Shown here: piece by piece, positions 15,439 to 24,337 of the stretch
How positions within the stretch are numbered: position 1 is the stretch's first letter
Layout of the letters: every line of letters starts with the position of its first letter
From: Streptomyces sp. NL15-2K
GTDB taxonomy: Bacteria > Actinomycetota > Actinomycetes > Streptomycetales > Streptomycetaceae
Direction of reading: 5' to 3'
DNA: 64,000 bases
Assembly (NCBI RefSeq): GCF_030551255.1
Contig: NZ_CP130630.1
Coordinates: 11,841,001 to 11,905,000, forward strand
Made by a program: the position numbers and the translations under genes
The notes under the pieces: model-generated
Told to the model about the DNA's origin: nothing
The model's database searches: none
The model's input: the letters and a program-made list of their open reading frames with translations, nothing else

Positions 15439-16362
15439 CTACAGATCCTCGCCGATCACCCGCGTGATCTCCCGGGCGATCCGCAGGATGCCGGGGGAGC
15501 GCACCGGGCAGGGCTTCGGTGTGGACGTCGTGGGTGCCAGGCAGAAGTGCAGGTAGTCGTCGTCGAGGTGGAGGGCGGTGCGGTCGCGGTCCGGCTGGGT
15601 GCAGTAGTCGGGGTGGTCGTGCTCGTAGTCGGTGCACGGCAGGTGCTGGACCCAGGTGTAGCGGGCTCCGACGGCACTCACCGTCCGTCCCGCGTCGGCG
15701 ACGAGGTCGCCCGAGGCGGCGGCCCGCTCCTCGTAGAGCGCGTTCACGCCCCGGACCCGGTCGGGAGTGATCGGGTCCGGGCCCTGCGCCACCCAGACGA
15801 TCCGCGGACGCCGGTCACCGCCGGCCTTGGCGATCTGTTCCGTGAGCCGCCGGGCGTCGGCGGCGTACCGCTTGAAGTACACGGTGGGCGAATCGGCGTG
15901 GGTGATGCCGTCCATGCACCACGTGAAGTCCCACGCGTTGCCCCAGAACTGCAGGACCACGTAGTCCGGGTGCAGCGACCGCACCAATGCGGCCGCCTTG
16001 TCCCGGTCCGGTACGAGCGACTTCTCCCCGGTGCCCTCCAGGTAGTCGCACAACGTGGTGCCCGAATAGGGGGCGCTGGTGTACCGCGCCCGCAGGTCGC
16101 GGCGCAGCTCCTCGCCGAGCACCCGCTGGTTCTCCATCGCCAGCGAATCGCCGAGGTACAGCACGGTGGGTGCCTTCGCCGGCGCACCGGGCGCCTTCGC
16201 CGATGCCCGCGCAGACGCGGCCGGCCGCCGGTGCTCGGTGGTGGCCGACGAGGCCGGTACGTCGGGGGAGGGCGGCGCGCCCTCCGGACCGGACGAGGGA
16301 TCCCCGCACGCGCCGAGCAGTACACCGACCAGCAGCACGCCCACGATCCACGCTCTCCGCAT
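15439..16362 (-). CDS. SGNH/GDSL hydrolase-like lipoprotein
   Basis: The 307-aa protein begins MRRAWIVGVLLVGVLLGACGD, a signal peptide with lipobox LGAC (lipidated Cys19), then a disordered Ala/Ser/Pro linker to about residue 70. The SGNH fold begins with VLYLGDSLAMENQRVLGEELRR (nucleophile Ser in GDS), continues with DYVVLQFWGNAWD (block III-like Asn), and a D-x-x-H pair near the C-terminus (DDDYLHFC). It is predicted to act on the outer face of the membrane. Many actinobacterial relatives are polysaccharide or acyl-chain esterases, but the substrate is unknown. The start at 16362 is chosen because it produces the signal peptide; a longer reading to 16443 does not. Confidence 0.82.
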   Translation of the reverse strand: MRRAWIVGVLLVGVLLGACGDPSSGPEGAPPSPDVPASSATTEHRRPAASARASAKAPGAPAKAPTVLYLGDSLAMENQRVLGEELRRDLRARYTSAPYSGTTLCDYLEGTGEKSLVPDRDKAAALVRSLHPDYVVLQFWGNAWDFTWCMDGITHADSPTVYFKRYAADARRLTEQIAKAGGDRRPRIVWVAQGPDPITPDRVRGVNALYEERAAASGDLVADAGRTVSAVGARYTWVQHLPCTDYEHDHPDYCTQPDRDRTALHLDDDYLHFCLAPTTSTPKPCPVRSPGILRIAREITRVIGEDL

Positions 16363-16540
16363 GCGACCACTCCCGCCCCGGCCCCGAAACGGTTCCCCAG
16401 GCAAGCACAGCCGGACACCAGGGGGAAGACACGCGTCGGCCACAGCGGACCCGCGCGCCGCTCACACGCGCTCCGCTCGTCGCGAAGGACGTCCGGCCGC
16501 CTCATGAGCCGCGGCCGTGACCCTTGCGAGGCGAGCCGCT

Positions 16541-17548
16541 TCAGCCCAGGTCGTCGACCAGCACCGCGGCCCCGTCGAAGCGGCCGGCCTTGAGGTCCAT
16601 GAGAGCTTCGTCGGCGCGGGTCAGCGGATAGGTGTGCGTGGTGGCGCGCACACCGTACCGGGCGGCGAGGGTCAGGAACTCGCGGCCGTCCTGACGTGTG
16701 CTGGAGGTGACGCTGCGCAGCTCCTTCTCGTAGAACAGCTCGCTCTCGTAGCGCAGCGGCGGGACATCGCTGAGATGGATACCGGCGACCGCCAGGATCC
16801 CGCCCCGGTCCAGGGCCCGCAGCGCGACCGGGACCAGCTCGCCCGCCGGCGCGAACAGGATCGCGCTGTCCAGCGGCTCGGGCGGCGGGGTGTACGGGTC
16901 CTGCGCGGAGGCGGCCCCCAGGGCGAGCGCCAGCCGCCGGGAGTCGGCGCCGCGCGTCATGACGTGCACGGTGGCGCCCTCGGCCAGCGCGACCTGCGCA
17001 CACAGGTGGGCGCTGCCGCCGAAGCCGTACAGACCGAGCCGTCCGCCCGGCGGCAGCGCGGCCCGCCGCAGCGCGCGGTGGCCGATGATGCCCGCGCACA
17101 GCAGCGGCGCGGCGGTCACGTCGTCGAGGCCGTCGGGCAGCCGGTGGGCGAACGCGGCCGGGACGGTCGTGTACTGGGCGTAGCCGCCGTCGGCGTCCCA
17201 GCCCGTGTACCGGGAGGCCGGACACAGGTTCTCGGCCCCGCGCCGGCAGTAGACGCACGTGCCGTCGGTGCGGCGCAGCCACGCCACGCCCACCCGGTCG
17301 CCGGGCGCGAAGCCGCGCACCGCCGCCCCGAGGCCCGCCACCTCCCCGACCACCTCGTGCCCGGGCGTCACCCCCGGCCGGTGCACCGGCAGGTCGCCCT
17401 CGGCGACGTGCAGATCCGTACGGCACACCCCGCAGGCGCGCACCCGCAGCAGCAGCTCGTCGTCCCCGGGTGACGGCACCGGCTTCCGGACGAGCCGGAG
17501 GGAGCCCTCCTCGACCGGCCCCGGCGCCACCATGGACCACGCGCGCAT
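16541..17548 (-). CDS. zinc-dependent alcohol dehydrogenase, AdhA-like
   Basis: This 335-aa MDR-family enzyme has catalytic zinc ligands in [16 protein letters not shown] and [10 protein letters not shown]. The structural zinc Cys cluster is in [22 protein letters not shown]. The Rossmann motif [17 protein letters not shown] binds NAD(P). [25 protein letters not shown] is typical of the AdhA subgroup of actinobacteria. It oxidises alcohols or reduces aldehydes in the cytoplasm. Three ATGs lie close together (17563, 17551, 17548); [15 protein letters not shown] at 17548 fits the family start and GGACAGG lies before it. It is divergent from the VOC gene at 17723. Confidence 0.9.
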   Translation of the reverse strand: MRAWSMVAPGPVEEGSLRLVRKPVPSPGDDELLLRVRACGVCRTDLHVAEGDLPVHRPGVTPGHEVVGEVAGLGAAVRGFAPGDRVGVAWLRRTDGTCVYCRRGAENLCPASRYTGWDADGGYAQYTTVPAAFAHRLPDGLDDVTAAPLLCAGIIGHRALRRAALPPGGRLGLYGFGGSAHLCAQVALAEGATVHVMTRGADSRRLALALGAASAQDPYTPPPEPLDSAILFAPAGELVPVALRALDRGGILAVAGIHLSDVPPLRYESELFYEKELRSVTSSTRQDGREFLTLAARYGVRATTHTYPLTRADEALMDLKAGRFDGAAVLVDDLG

Positions 17549-17722
17549 CATCCTGTCCGCCATACCGCACCCCGTCCCGGCGAAGATCCTGCCGGTCATC
17601 CCTCCGAAAGCCGACCTCTCTGTCCAGTCTGAAACGGACCGGACCATTCGACGCGCGGGTGGGCGTATCGGTGGCTAGCGTGAGGAAACGGACCATCCAT
17701 CGATTCGGAGAGGGCCGCAGCC

Positions 17723-18523
17723 ATGGCCGTACAACCTGAGGGAACCCCCTGTTGGGCCGACGCGATGTTCACGGACGTGGAGGGAGCCAAGAGCTTCTAC
17801 GGCGACGTCCTCGGCTGGACCTTCGGCGAGGCGTCGTCGGAGTACGGCAACTACACGCAGGCCTACTCGGACGGCAAGGCCGTCGCCGCCGTCGTACCGC
17901 CGATGCCCGGCCAGGAGGGGCAGTCGCAGTGGTGCCTGTACTTCGCTTCCCCGGACGCCGCGGCCACCGCCCGCAAGATCCGGGACAACGGCGGCGAGGT
18001 CGTGATGGAGCCGATGCAGGTCGGCGACTTCGGCACCATGTGCCTGGGCCGCGACCCCAGCGGCGTCGTCTTCGGCGTGTGGCAGGCGGGCAAGCACGAG
18101 GGGTTCGAGGCGCCGCCCGAGCAGCCCGGCGCGTTCTGCTGGGCCGAGGTCTTCACCCGTGAGCCCGAGAAGTCGGACGCGTTCTTCCCGGCCGTCTTCC
18201 CGTACCGCGCGAAGCAGATGCAGGACGACGCGGTCGACTTCCGCCTGTTCGACGTCGGCGACAACACGGTCCTCGGCCGCATGAAGATGACGGACGAGTT
18301 CCCGCCCGAGGTGCCGCCGTACATCAACGTCTACTTCACCGTCGACAACTGCGACGAGGCCGTCGCCCGGGCCACCAAGCTCGGCGGCGTCCTCAGGTTC
18401 GGACCGATGAACACCCCGTTCGGCCGGTTCGCCGCCCTCAGCGACCCGCAGGGCGCGAGTTTCTCGGTGATCGACGTCACGACGACCGAGGGCGAGATGC
18501 CGCAGGTCACCGAGGTGTCCTGA
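17723..18523 (+). CDS. two-domain VOC family protein (CFP30B-like)
   Basis: The 266-aa protein consists of two glyoxalase-fold repeats. Repeat one is GTPCWADAMFTDVEGAKSFYGDVLGWTF ... GTMCLGRDPSGVVFGVWQAG (residues 7-130). Repeat two is GAFCWAEVFTREPEKSDAFFPAVFPY ... FGRFAALSDPQGASFSVIDV (about 137-255). This resembles the mycobacterial CFP30B/hydroxylase-like proteins. The W-x-(D/E) opening of each repeat supplies candidate metal ligands. There is no experimental function to transfer; roles in resistance or small-molecule modification are possible. The ATG at 17723 follows GGAGAGGGCCGCAGCC. The RNase H gene follows 45 bp downstream. Confidence 0.88.
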   Translation: MAVQPEGTPCWADAMFTDVEGAKSFYGDVLGWTFGEASSEYGNYTQAYSDGKAVAAVVPPMPGQEGQSQWCLYFASPDAAATARKIRDNGGEVVMEPMQVGDFGTMCLGRDPSGVVFGVWQAGKHEGFEAPPEQPGAFCWAEVFTREPEKSDAFFPAVFPYRAKQMQDDAVDFRLFDVGDNTVLGRMKMTDEFPPEVPPYINVYFTVDNCDEAVARATKLGGVLRFGPMNTPFGRFAALSDPQGASFSVIDVTTTEGEMPQVTEVS

Positions 18524-18568
18524 CAGCTGTGGCCGAGTGCCTCGTCCGGCCGTGGCATGATCGGGTCC

Positions 18569-19261
18569 ATGCGTGAACGTGTGGTGGCCGCGTGCGACGG
18601 CGCTTCGAAGGGAAACCCCGGACCGGCCGGCTGGGCCTGGGTCGTCGCCGACGAGTCGGAGACCCCGGCCCGCTGGGAGGCGGGTCCGCTCGGCACAGCC
18701 ACCAACAACGTGGCGGAACTGACCGCGCTGGAACGCCTGTTGGCGGCGACCGACCCGGACGTGCCGCTGGAGGTCCGGATGGACTCCCAGTACGCCATGA
18801 AGGCCGTCACCACCTGGCTGCCCGGCTGGAAGCGCAACGGCTGGAAGACGTCCGCCGGCAAACCGGTCGCCAACCAGGACCTGGTCGTGCGCATCGACGA
18901 ACTGCTCGACGGCCGCTCGGTCGAGTTCCGCTACGTGCCCGCCCATCAGGTCGACGGCGACAAACTCAACGACTTCGCCGACCGGGCCGCCAGCCAGGCG
19001 GCGACCGTCCAGGAGCCCGCGGGCAGCGGCCTCGGTTCGCCGGAGCCGCCGCCCGCACCGGACGTACCGGCTCGTGCACCGCGCAAGCGGTCCAGCGGGG
19101 GCAAGGCGGCGGGCGGGCGCGGCGGTTCGGCACGGACGATCAAGGCGAAGTTCCCCGGCCGCTGTCTGTGCGGACGGTCCTACGCGGCCGGCGAGCCCAT
19201 CGCCAAGAACGCCCAGGGCTGGGGGCACCCGGAGTGCCGTACGGAAGCGGCCGGCCAGTAG
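18569..19261 (+). CDS. ribonuclease HI with Cys-rich C-terminal extension
   Basis: The 230-aa protein has an RNase HI domain in residues 1-145: VVAACDGASKGNPGPAGWAWVV (Asp10), NNVAELTALERLL (Glu50), RMDSQYAMKAV (Asp72), YVPAHQVDG (His126) and LNDFADRAA. It cleaves RNA in RNA-DNA hybrids. The tail (150-230) is a Pro/Ala/Lys linker followed by AKFPGRCLCGRSYAAGEPIAKNAQGWGHPECR, where C-x-C ... H-x-x-C could bind zinc. Free-standing bacterial RNase HI proteins are usually about 150 residues, so the tail is an addition that may bind nucleic acid. MRERVVAACDG at 18569 is taken as the start; an ATG four codons earlier is possible. Confidence 0.9.
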   Translation: MRERVVAACDGASKGNPGPAGWAWVVADESETPARWEAGPLGTATNNVAELTALERLLAATDPDVPLEVRMDSQYAMKAVTTWLPGWKRNGWKTSAGKPVANQDLVVRIDELLDGRSVEFRYVPAHQVDGDKLNDFADRAASQAATVQEPAGSGLGSPEPPPAPDVPARAPRKRSSGGKAAGGRGGSARTIKAKFPGRCLCGRSYAAGEPIAKNAQGWGHPECRTEAAGQ

Positions 19262-19307
19262 CGGGCCGCGCCTCGGTCCTGGTGCCGTTCTGATGGACCG
19301 CGCCCGG

Positions 19308-19760
19308 TCAGACGACCGCGCCGCGCCAGCCGCCGGTCTCCTGGCCGCGCTCCTCGATGAACTGCTTGAAGCGCTCCAGGTCACCCTTGGTCTGCCGCTT
19401 CACGAAGCCGAGCTTGTCGCCGACGGTCTCGGTGACGCCGTCCGGATGGAAGTCCATCTGCAGCATCACCTTGGTGTGGTCGTCGTCGAGGCGGTGGAAA
19501 GTGACCACACCCGCCTGCCGGGCCTCCCCGGAGACCGTCGTCCACGCGACCCGCTCGTCCGGGATCTGCTCCGTGATCTCCGCGTCGAACTCCCTGTGCA
19601 CCCCGTTGACGCTGGTCACCCAGTGCGTGAGCGTGTCGGAGCGCTGCTCGATGCGCTCCACCCCGTTCATGAACTCCGGGAACGTCTCGAACTGCGTCCA
19701 CTGGTTGTACGCGGTGTGCACCGGAACGCCGACCTCGATGGATTCCTCGACCTTCGACAC
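19308..19760 (-). CDS. SRPBCC family protein (polyketide cyclase/dehydrase-like)
   Basis: The 150-aa START-like protein begins MSKVEESIEVGVPVHTAYNQWTQFETFPEFMNGVERIEQRSDTLTHWV, followed by FDAEITEQIPDERVAWTTVSGEARQAGVVTFHRLDDDHTKVMLQMDFHPDG and a long C-terminal helix (TKGDLERFKQFIEERG). This is the common SRPBCC form with W-T-F-x-x-x-P-x-F-M. GTG start at 19760 follows AAGGGAG. The hydrophobic cavity of such proteins binds lipids or polyketides; no partner cluster is present. It converges on the RNase H gene with 46 bp between stops. Confidence 0.9.
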   Translation of the reverse strand: MSKVEESIEVGVPVHTAYNQWTQFETFPEFMNGVERIEQRSDTLTHWVTSVNGVHREFDAEITEQIPDERVAWTTVSGEARQAGVVTFHRLDDDHTKVMLQMDFHPDGVTETVGDKLGFVKRQTKGDLERFKQFIEERGQETGGWRGAVV

Positions 19761-19886
19761 GGGTCGCTCCCTTCTTCGTCGTCATGGGACTCATCGGGTG
19801 CTGTCCGGCGCGGGTACCGCGTGACCTGTGGAGCAAACCGTCGGCCGGCGTCCGTCAGTCGGTGCCGAAGGCGTACTCGGGACGCC

Positions 19887-21611
19887 CTAACGGAACAACC
19901 GGTCCAGGAAGGCGTTTCCGTAGACCCCGTGCGGGTCGAGCCGGTCCAGGACCCCGGCCGCCTCCCCCCACACGCTCTCTCCGTACGAGGCGGGCACGGC
20001 CGTGCCCAGCACCTCCTCGTCGCTCCACACCTCCTGCTCTGTGTACGCCCAGCCCTTGGACCACTCGACGCGGGTGAGGGCATGCCCGCCGTCGTACGCG
20101 CGCAGCAGGAATCGCTCGAGTTCGCGCAGGAAGGTTTCCGCGTACGGCGTGTCCGGCAGTGTCAGGACGTTCAGCCAGACGACCGTGTCCCACTCGGGGT
20201 GTTCACGGCTCGGCCGCAGCGCCGACAGCAGCGGGACGCGGGCGCCGTCCACTTCGGCATGGGCGGGGTCGTCGAGGCCGGTCGCCCGGATCTCCACCGA
20301 GCCGTTCACCGGGAAGCGGCCCAGCGCCGCGTACACCGTCAGCCGCTCCCGGTAGAAGGAGGTGAACTCGGCGACGACACGCTGCACTTGGTCCCGGGTG
20401 GTGAGGACGGCGTACCCGTTCGTGGTGACCTTGAGGGTGGTGGGCTTCAAGTAGAGCAGGGTGTTCTTGGAGGGCCCCCAGATGTCGGCGGACAGCGTCG
20501 CCGCGAGCCCGAGCGTGGCCGCCTCGTACTGTGCGGTGCCCAGCACCGGCGCCAGGTACCAGGCCGCGCCCGAGATCATCCGCCCGGCCAGGTCCGCCAC
20601 CGGGGTCGGGACGTTGTCGGAGAACGGGTAGTTGTACGGCGACGTCACCCGCCGTGAGGTGAGCGGCCGCGTGGACGCCACGCTCCACACCTTCAGCCAG
20701 GGAAACTCCGTGAAGGCGAACCAGATCGCCTCCACGCGCCCGGACCGCTCCAGGAAGCTCGTGAACGTCCGCCCGTCACCGCCGGGCGCCGCGAAGAGCT
20801 CGCCGGCCGGAATGTCCGTACGGCTCACGCACCGAAGATTCGTGTTGGCACCCACCCGCAGCACGACCTCGGTGACCAGGGCACGGCCGAGGTGGGTGAG
20901 GAGCGCGGCGCAGTCCGCCTCGTCGCGGCGGTAGGTCCGCAGCACGTAGGCGCCGCTGTCCTCGTCCCAGACGACCGCCCTCAGCGACAGCACGAGATTG
21001 CTGAGCGAGCCGTACGTGTGCCCGGACAGTCGCTGTTCGCCCCGCGCCGGTACGGCCGTGCCGTGCGCGTCGACGGCCAGCGCACCGCCCAGGGTGAGGT
21101 TGCCGGGAGCGGGTGCGGCGGTGACGCCGAGGCCGCGCTCCTCGAGGTAGGTGAGCAGCGTCTCCAGGGTGACGCCGGTGCCGGCGCGGACGGAGGAGGC
21201 GGACTCCAGGGCCACGCCGGTGAGGTGGGAGGCGGTGTCGACGAGGAGGACGCGTGCGTCCGACGGTGTCCCCTCCGTGAGCGTGAGCGGCGACCAGCCG
21301 TGCGAGGAGCCTCGGGGACGTACCCTCCACCCCTGCCGCCAGGCCCAGTTGACGACGGCGACCACCTGGTCGGGCCCCGTCGGCGCACAGGCCCACAGCC
21401 CGTCGGCGGTGATCTCGCCGACCCAGTTCCGGTACGCCGAGCGGTACAGGGCGACGCCCGCCGGGAAGTCCGGCAGTTCCTCGGCCGCCTCGGCCGGATC
21501 CGCCGCCACCAGGACGGGGACGGCGGCCAGGGCGGCGGCGGAACGGAGGAAGCCGCGACGGGTCCAGGAAGGGTCCCCCTGCGGGAGGTTGCATGCTGAA
21601 CGATCGGTCAC
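19887..21611 (-). CDS. FAD-linked cholesterol oxidase-like enzyme, Tat-exported
   Basis: The 574-aa protein has a twin-arginine signal peptide (SWTRRGFLRSAAALAAVPVLVAADPAEA, residues 15-42). The VAO-type FAD domain includes VRPRGSSHGWSPLTL, where His104 fits the covalent flavin-linking position of Brevibacterium type II cholesterol oxidase, and TAAPAPGNLTLGGALAVDAHGT. The substrate-binding domain (from about 270) carries FTSFLERSGRVEAIWFAFTEFPWLKVWS and NNTLLYLKPTT-like segments. It is predicted to be secreted folded and to oxidise a sterol or similar hydrophobic alcohol using oxygen. Start GTG at 21611. Steroid specificity is inference from domain type; no other sterol gene is adjacent, although a ketosteroid-dehydrogenase-like flavoprotein is at 47.9 kb. 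Confidence 0.85.
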   Translation of the reverse strand: MTDRSACNLPQGDPSWTRRGFLRSAAALAAVPVLVAADPAEAAEELPDFPAGVALYRSAYRNWVGEITADGLWACAPTGPDQVVAVVNWAWRQGWRVRPRGSSHGWSPLTLTEGTPSDARVLLVDTASHLTGVALESASSVRAGTGVTLETLLTYLEERGLGVTAAPAPGNLTLGGALAVDAHGTAVPARGEQRLSGHTYGSLSNLVLSLRAVVWDEDSGAYVLRTYRRDEADCAALLTHLGRALVTEVVLRVGANTNLRCVSRTDIPAGELFAAPGGDGRTFTSFLERSGRVEAIWFAFTEFPWLKVWSVASTRPLTSRRVTSPYNYPFSDNVPTPVADLAGRMISGAAWYLAPVLGTAQYEAATLGLAATLSADIWGPSKNTLLYLKPTTLKVTTNGYAVLTTRDQVQRVVAEFTSFYRERLTVYAALGRFPVNGSVEIRATGLDDPAHAEVDGARVPLLSALRPSREHPEWDTVVWLNVLTLPDTPYAETFLRELERFLLRAYDGGHALTRVEWSKGWAYTEQEVWSDEEVLGTAVPASYGESVWGEAAGVLDRLDPHGVYGNAFLDRLFR

Positions 21612-21747
21612 GGGCCCACGCTAGGCGCCGATTGACACGTGCATGCCTTTCAGCGCGCCTTGTCACTCGTGTGAGTGAATGATGTTTGGGCGACCGACCG
21701 GATCGGCCGGTTCCGTGCGGGCGTGTGACGGATGACAGACTGACGCC

Positions 21748-22731
21748 ATGGACGAGCGCACATTCGGTAGGTCGCAACAGCACGCATCCGTCGTCGGTCT
21801 CGGCACCTGGCAACTGGGCGCCGACTGGGGAGACGTCGACGACAAGGAAGCCCTGGCGGTGCTGGAGGCGGCGGCCGAGTCGGGAGTCACCTTCTTCGAC
21901 ACGGCCGACGTGTACGGCGACGGGCGCAGCGAACAGACCATCGCCACGTTCCTGCGCGGCAGGCCCGACCTGCATGTGCTGGTCGCGACGAAGATGGGCC
22001 GCCGGGTCGACCAGGTCCCGGAGAACTACGTGCTGGACAACTTCCGGGCCTGGAACGACCGTTCACGGCGCAACCTCGGCGTCGACCGCGTCGACCTCGT
22101 CCAGCTGCACTGCCCGCCGACGCCGGTGTACTCCACGGACGAGGTGTTCGACGCCCTGGACACCCTGGTCGAGGAGGAGCGCATCGCCGCGTACGGCGTC
22201 AGTGTGGAGACCTGCCAGGAGGCGCTGACCGCGATCGCCCGGCCGGGCGTGGCGAGCGTGCAGATCATCCTCAACCCGTTCCGCATGAAGCCCCTGCGCG
22301 AGGTGCTCCCCGCGGCCCGGGAAGCCGGCGTCGGCATCATCGCCCGCGTTCCACTGGCCTCGGGCCTGCTGTCGGGCAAGTACACCAAGGACACGGTCTT
22401 CCCTGAGAACGACCACCGCACCTACAACCGGCACGGCGAGTCCTTCGACGTGGGCGAGACCTTCTCCGGCGTGGACTACACGACGGGCGTCGAGGCCGCC
22501 GCCGAGTTCGCCGCGCTCGCCCCCGAGGGGTACACCCCGGCCCAGCTGGCCCTGCGCTGGATCATCCAGCAGCCGGGCGTGACCACCGTGATCCCGGGCG
22601 CCCGCTCGCCCGAGCAGGCCCGCGCCAATGCGGCCGCCGCCAAGCTGCCGGAGCTGTCGGAGGCGACGCTCACCGCGATCGGCGACCTGTACGACCGGCG
22701 GATCAAGGACCAGGTGGAAGGCCGCTGGTAG
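21748..22731 (+). CDS. aldo/keto reductase (AKR11/IolS-like)
   Basis: The 327-aa protein carries a complete AKR tetrad: GVTFFDTADVYGDGRSE (Asp, Tyr), VLVATKMGRR (Lys) and DLVQLHCPP (His). The C-terminal NADPH-binding TTVIPGARSPEQARANAAA and VPLASGLLSGKYTKDTVFPENDHR match the Bacillus IolS-type AKR11 group. It is a cytosolic NADPH-dependent carbonyl reductase of unknown substrate. Its ATG at 21748 is divergent from the cholesterol-oxidase-like gene (136 bp apart). The TAG stop overlaps a 17-bp direct repeat (22730-22746 and 22750-22766). Confidence 0.9.
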   Translation: MDERTFGRSQQHASVVGLGTWQLGADWGDVDDKEALAVLEAAAESGVTFFDTADVYGDGRSEQTIATFLRGRPDLHVLVATKMGRRVDQVPENYVLDNFRAWNDRSRRNLGVDRVDLVQLHCPPTPVYSTDEVFDALDTLVEEERIAAYGVSVETCQEALTAIARPGVASVQIILNPFRMKPLREVLPAAREAGVGIIARVPLASGLLSGKYTKDTVFPENDHRTYNRHGESFDVGETFSGVDYTTGVEAAAEFAALAPEGYTPAQLALRWIIQQPGVTTVIPGARSPEQARANAAAAKLPELSEATLTAIGDLYDRRIKDQVEGRW

Positions 22732-22766
22732 GTCCCGGCCCGGCGCGGCAGGTCCCGGCCCGGCGC
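22730..22766. repeat. 17-bp tandem direct repeat
   Basis: AGGTCCCGGCCCGGCGC occurs at 22730-22746 and again at 22750-22766, starting inside the stop codon of the aldo/keto reductase. It is a simple duplication in the spacer to the convergent gene; no function is evident. Confidence 0.7.
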
Positions 22767-22777
22767 CTCGATGTCGC

Positions 22778-23125
22778 TCACGGCGCCAGGAGCAGCTGCC
22801 TCTCCTGCTCCTGGTCGCCCGAGGCGGAGCCCTGGTCGTGCAGGGGGAAGGCGCGGGACAGCATGTCGCTCGCCGCTTCCACGGCGTTCGGGGTGCCCTG
22901 CACAGTGACGGTCACCGGGGCGGACAGGTGACCGAGGTGGCCCTGTGGAGTCCCGGCGGGCCGGTCGGCGGTGCCGTCGGCGAACGTGGCCGTGTGGACG
23001 GTGGCGTGCTCGTCGGCGGGCAGTTCGTCCGCGGGGCCGAAGGCGGGCTCCAGGGCCCGGACGACCTTCTGCGCGTCGGAAGGGCTGCCGCCGCTGAGTG
23101 TGACAGTGAGTTCGGGGCCGGACAT
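22778..23125 (-). CDS. small conserved hypothetical protein
   Basis: The 115-aa product begins MSGPELTVTLSGGSPSDAQKVVRALEPAFGPADELPADEHATVHTATFADGT and ends with a Gln/Glu-rich tail (HDQGSASGDQEQERQLLLAP). The predicted pattern is beta-alpha-beta-beta with no membrane segment or signal. APVTVTVQGTPNAVEAASDMLSRAF looks like a second beta-alpha unit repeating the first, hinting at a small ferredoxin-like fold. I do not recognise a family. The ATG at 23125 has GGAG at a long spacing. It is upstream of nothing obvious and follows the Ala-rich gene on the same strand after 110 bp. Confidence 0.6.
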   Translation of the reverse strand: MSGPELTVTLSGGSPSDAQKVVRALEPAFGPADELPADEHATVHTATFADGTADRPAGTPQGHLGHLSAPVTVTVQGTPNAVEAASDMLSRAFPLHDQGSASGDQEQERQLLLAP

Positions 23126-23235
23126 GGTCAACGGGACTCCTCGGATGGTCGACGCCGTACGTCTCGCGCTCCGTGTAACCGCCCGCCGATCGCTGAAACG
23201 GCCGCGCCCCTGCCACCGCCCACGCCGTCGGCACC

Positions 23236-23664
23236 TCAGATGCGACCGCCGGTGAGCCGCGTGACCGGCCCGAGGGTGTGGCGCTCCGCACGGCGTCCCG
23301 CGGCGTAGGACGCCGCTCCGAGCGCGGTCAGGCCCGCTCCGACGCCCGCGGCGACGAGCTTGCGATGGCTGAGCACCGTCCAGGCCGTCTTCGCGCCGGC
23401 CGCGACCTGACCCGACGCCGACACGATCGCCTGACGGCCCGCTTCGACGCTCTTGGCCGCCGTGTGCGCGGCCGCGCTCGTCGACTCCGCGGCCCGCTGC
23501 GCACCGGACGTCGCCGTCGACGCCGCGTCGTCCGTCTTCGTGGCGGCGGCGCGCGCGGTCTTCGCCGCGGGGGCCGTCGCCTTGTCCGTGCTTGGCCGCG
23601 CCTTGGAGGCGGCGGTAGAGGCGGCTGCTGTCTTCTTGTTCGTTTCCTTGTCCGATTCCGTCAT
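23236..23664 (-). CDS. Ala/Lys/Thr-rich protein with one C-terminal hydrophobic helix
   Basis: The 142-aa product starts MTESDKETNKKTAAASTAASKARPSTDKATAPAAKTARAAATKTDD, a histone H1-like low-complexity region to about residue 85. It is followed by SGQVAAGAKTAWTVLSHRKLVAAGVGAGLTALGAASYAAGRRAERHTLGPVTRLTGGRI with a hydrophobic segment that may span the membrane. The composition resembles lysine/alanine-rich DNA-binding tails, but the membrane-like helix argues for a surface or envelope location. I recognise no family. The start at 23664 is preferred to an upstream ATG at 23700 in sequence lacking a ribosome-binding site. Confidence 0.6.
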   Translation of the reverse strand: MTESDKETNKKTAAASTAASKARPSTDKATAPAAKTARAAATKTDDAASTATSGAQRAAESTSAAAHTAAKSVEAGRQAIVSASGQVAAGAKTAWTVLSHRKLVAAGVGAGLTALGAASYAAGRRAERHTLGPVTRLTGGRI

Positions 23665-23805
23665 GGGATCCGGTTTGCCGCTCGGCCGCGTCGCAAACAC
23701 GTTGCGTCACATGCTGTGGCCATCGACGTCACGACATGACCATTCCGCGCGAAGCAGGGAATACGTGCAGAGAGGGAAGACGGGCTCAGCCGGGCAGGAG
23801 GAAGT

Positions 23806-24309
23806 GTGTCGGGCACCGGAAGCGGAGCAGAGGCGGAATACACGGGGCGCCACGAGACCGAGGAGGAGAGAGCCGACCGAAAGTGGGGAGAGCTCATCCA
23901 GGAGGTCAGGGTCGCGCAGACGGGCGTGCAGATCCTGTTCGGCTTCCTGCTGACCGTCGTGTTCACGCCCAAGTACGAGGACCTGCCGCACACGGACCAG
24001 GTCATCTACATCGTGACGGTCGTGCTGGGGGCCGCCGCCACCGGCGCGCTGATCGGCCCGGTGTCCCTGCACCGCCTGGTGGTGGGGCGGCGGGTGAAAC
24101 CACAGGCCGTCGAGTGGGCCTCCCGGTTGACCTTCGTCGGCCTGGTGCTGCTGCTCGCCACCATGACGGCCGCACTCCTGCTGATCCTCAGGGTCGCGAC
24201 CGATGACACGTACGTGCCATGGATGGTCGGGGGAGTGGTCGTCTGGTATCTGCTGTGCTGGTTCGTCGTCCCGATGCTGACGCGGCGCCGCCATACGTCG
24301 AAGAAGTGA
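23806..24309 (+). CDS. DUF6328 family membrane protein
   Basis: The 167-aa protein has a cytoplasmic N-terminus rich in Glu and Arg (HETEEERADRKWGELIQEVRVAQTGVQILFGFLLTVVFTPKYEDL), then four hydrophobic helices: QILFGFLLTVVFT, VIYIVTVVLGAAATGALIGPVSLHRL, LTFVGLVLLLATMTAALLLIL and MVGGVVVWYLLCWFVVPML. EVRVAQTGVQILFGFLL and GPVSLHRL are characteristic of DUF6328, common in actinobacteria. Function is unknown. The start is GTG (MSGTGSGAEAEYTGRHE) after GGAGGAAGT. It converges on the SsgA-like gene with 28 bp between stops. Confidence 0.85.
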   Translation: MSGTGSGAEAEYTGRHETEEERADRKWGELIQEVRVAQTGVQILFGFLLTVVFTPKYEDLPHTDQVIYIVTVVLGAAATGALIGPVSLHRLVVGRRVKPQAVEWASRLTFVGLVLLLATMTAALLLILRVATDDTYVPWMVGGVVVWYLLCWFVVPMLTRRRHTSKK

Positions 24310-24337
24310 CGGCGAGGGCGCCGAAGGGCCGGTCGTG

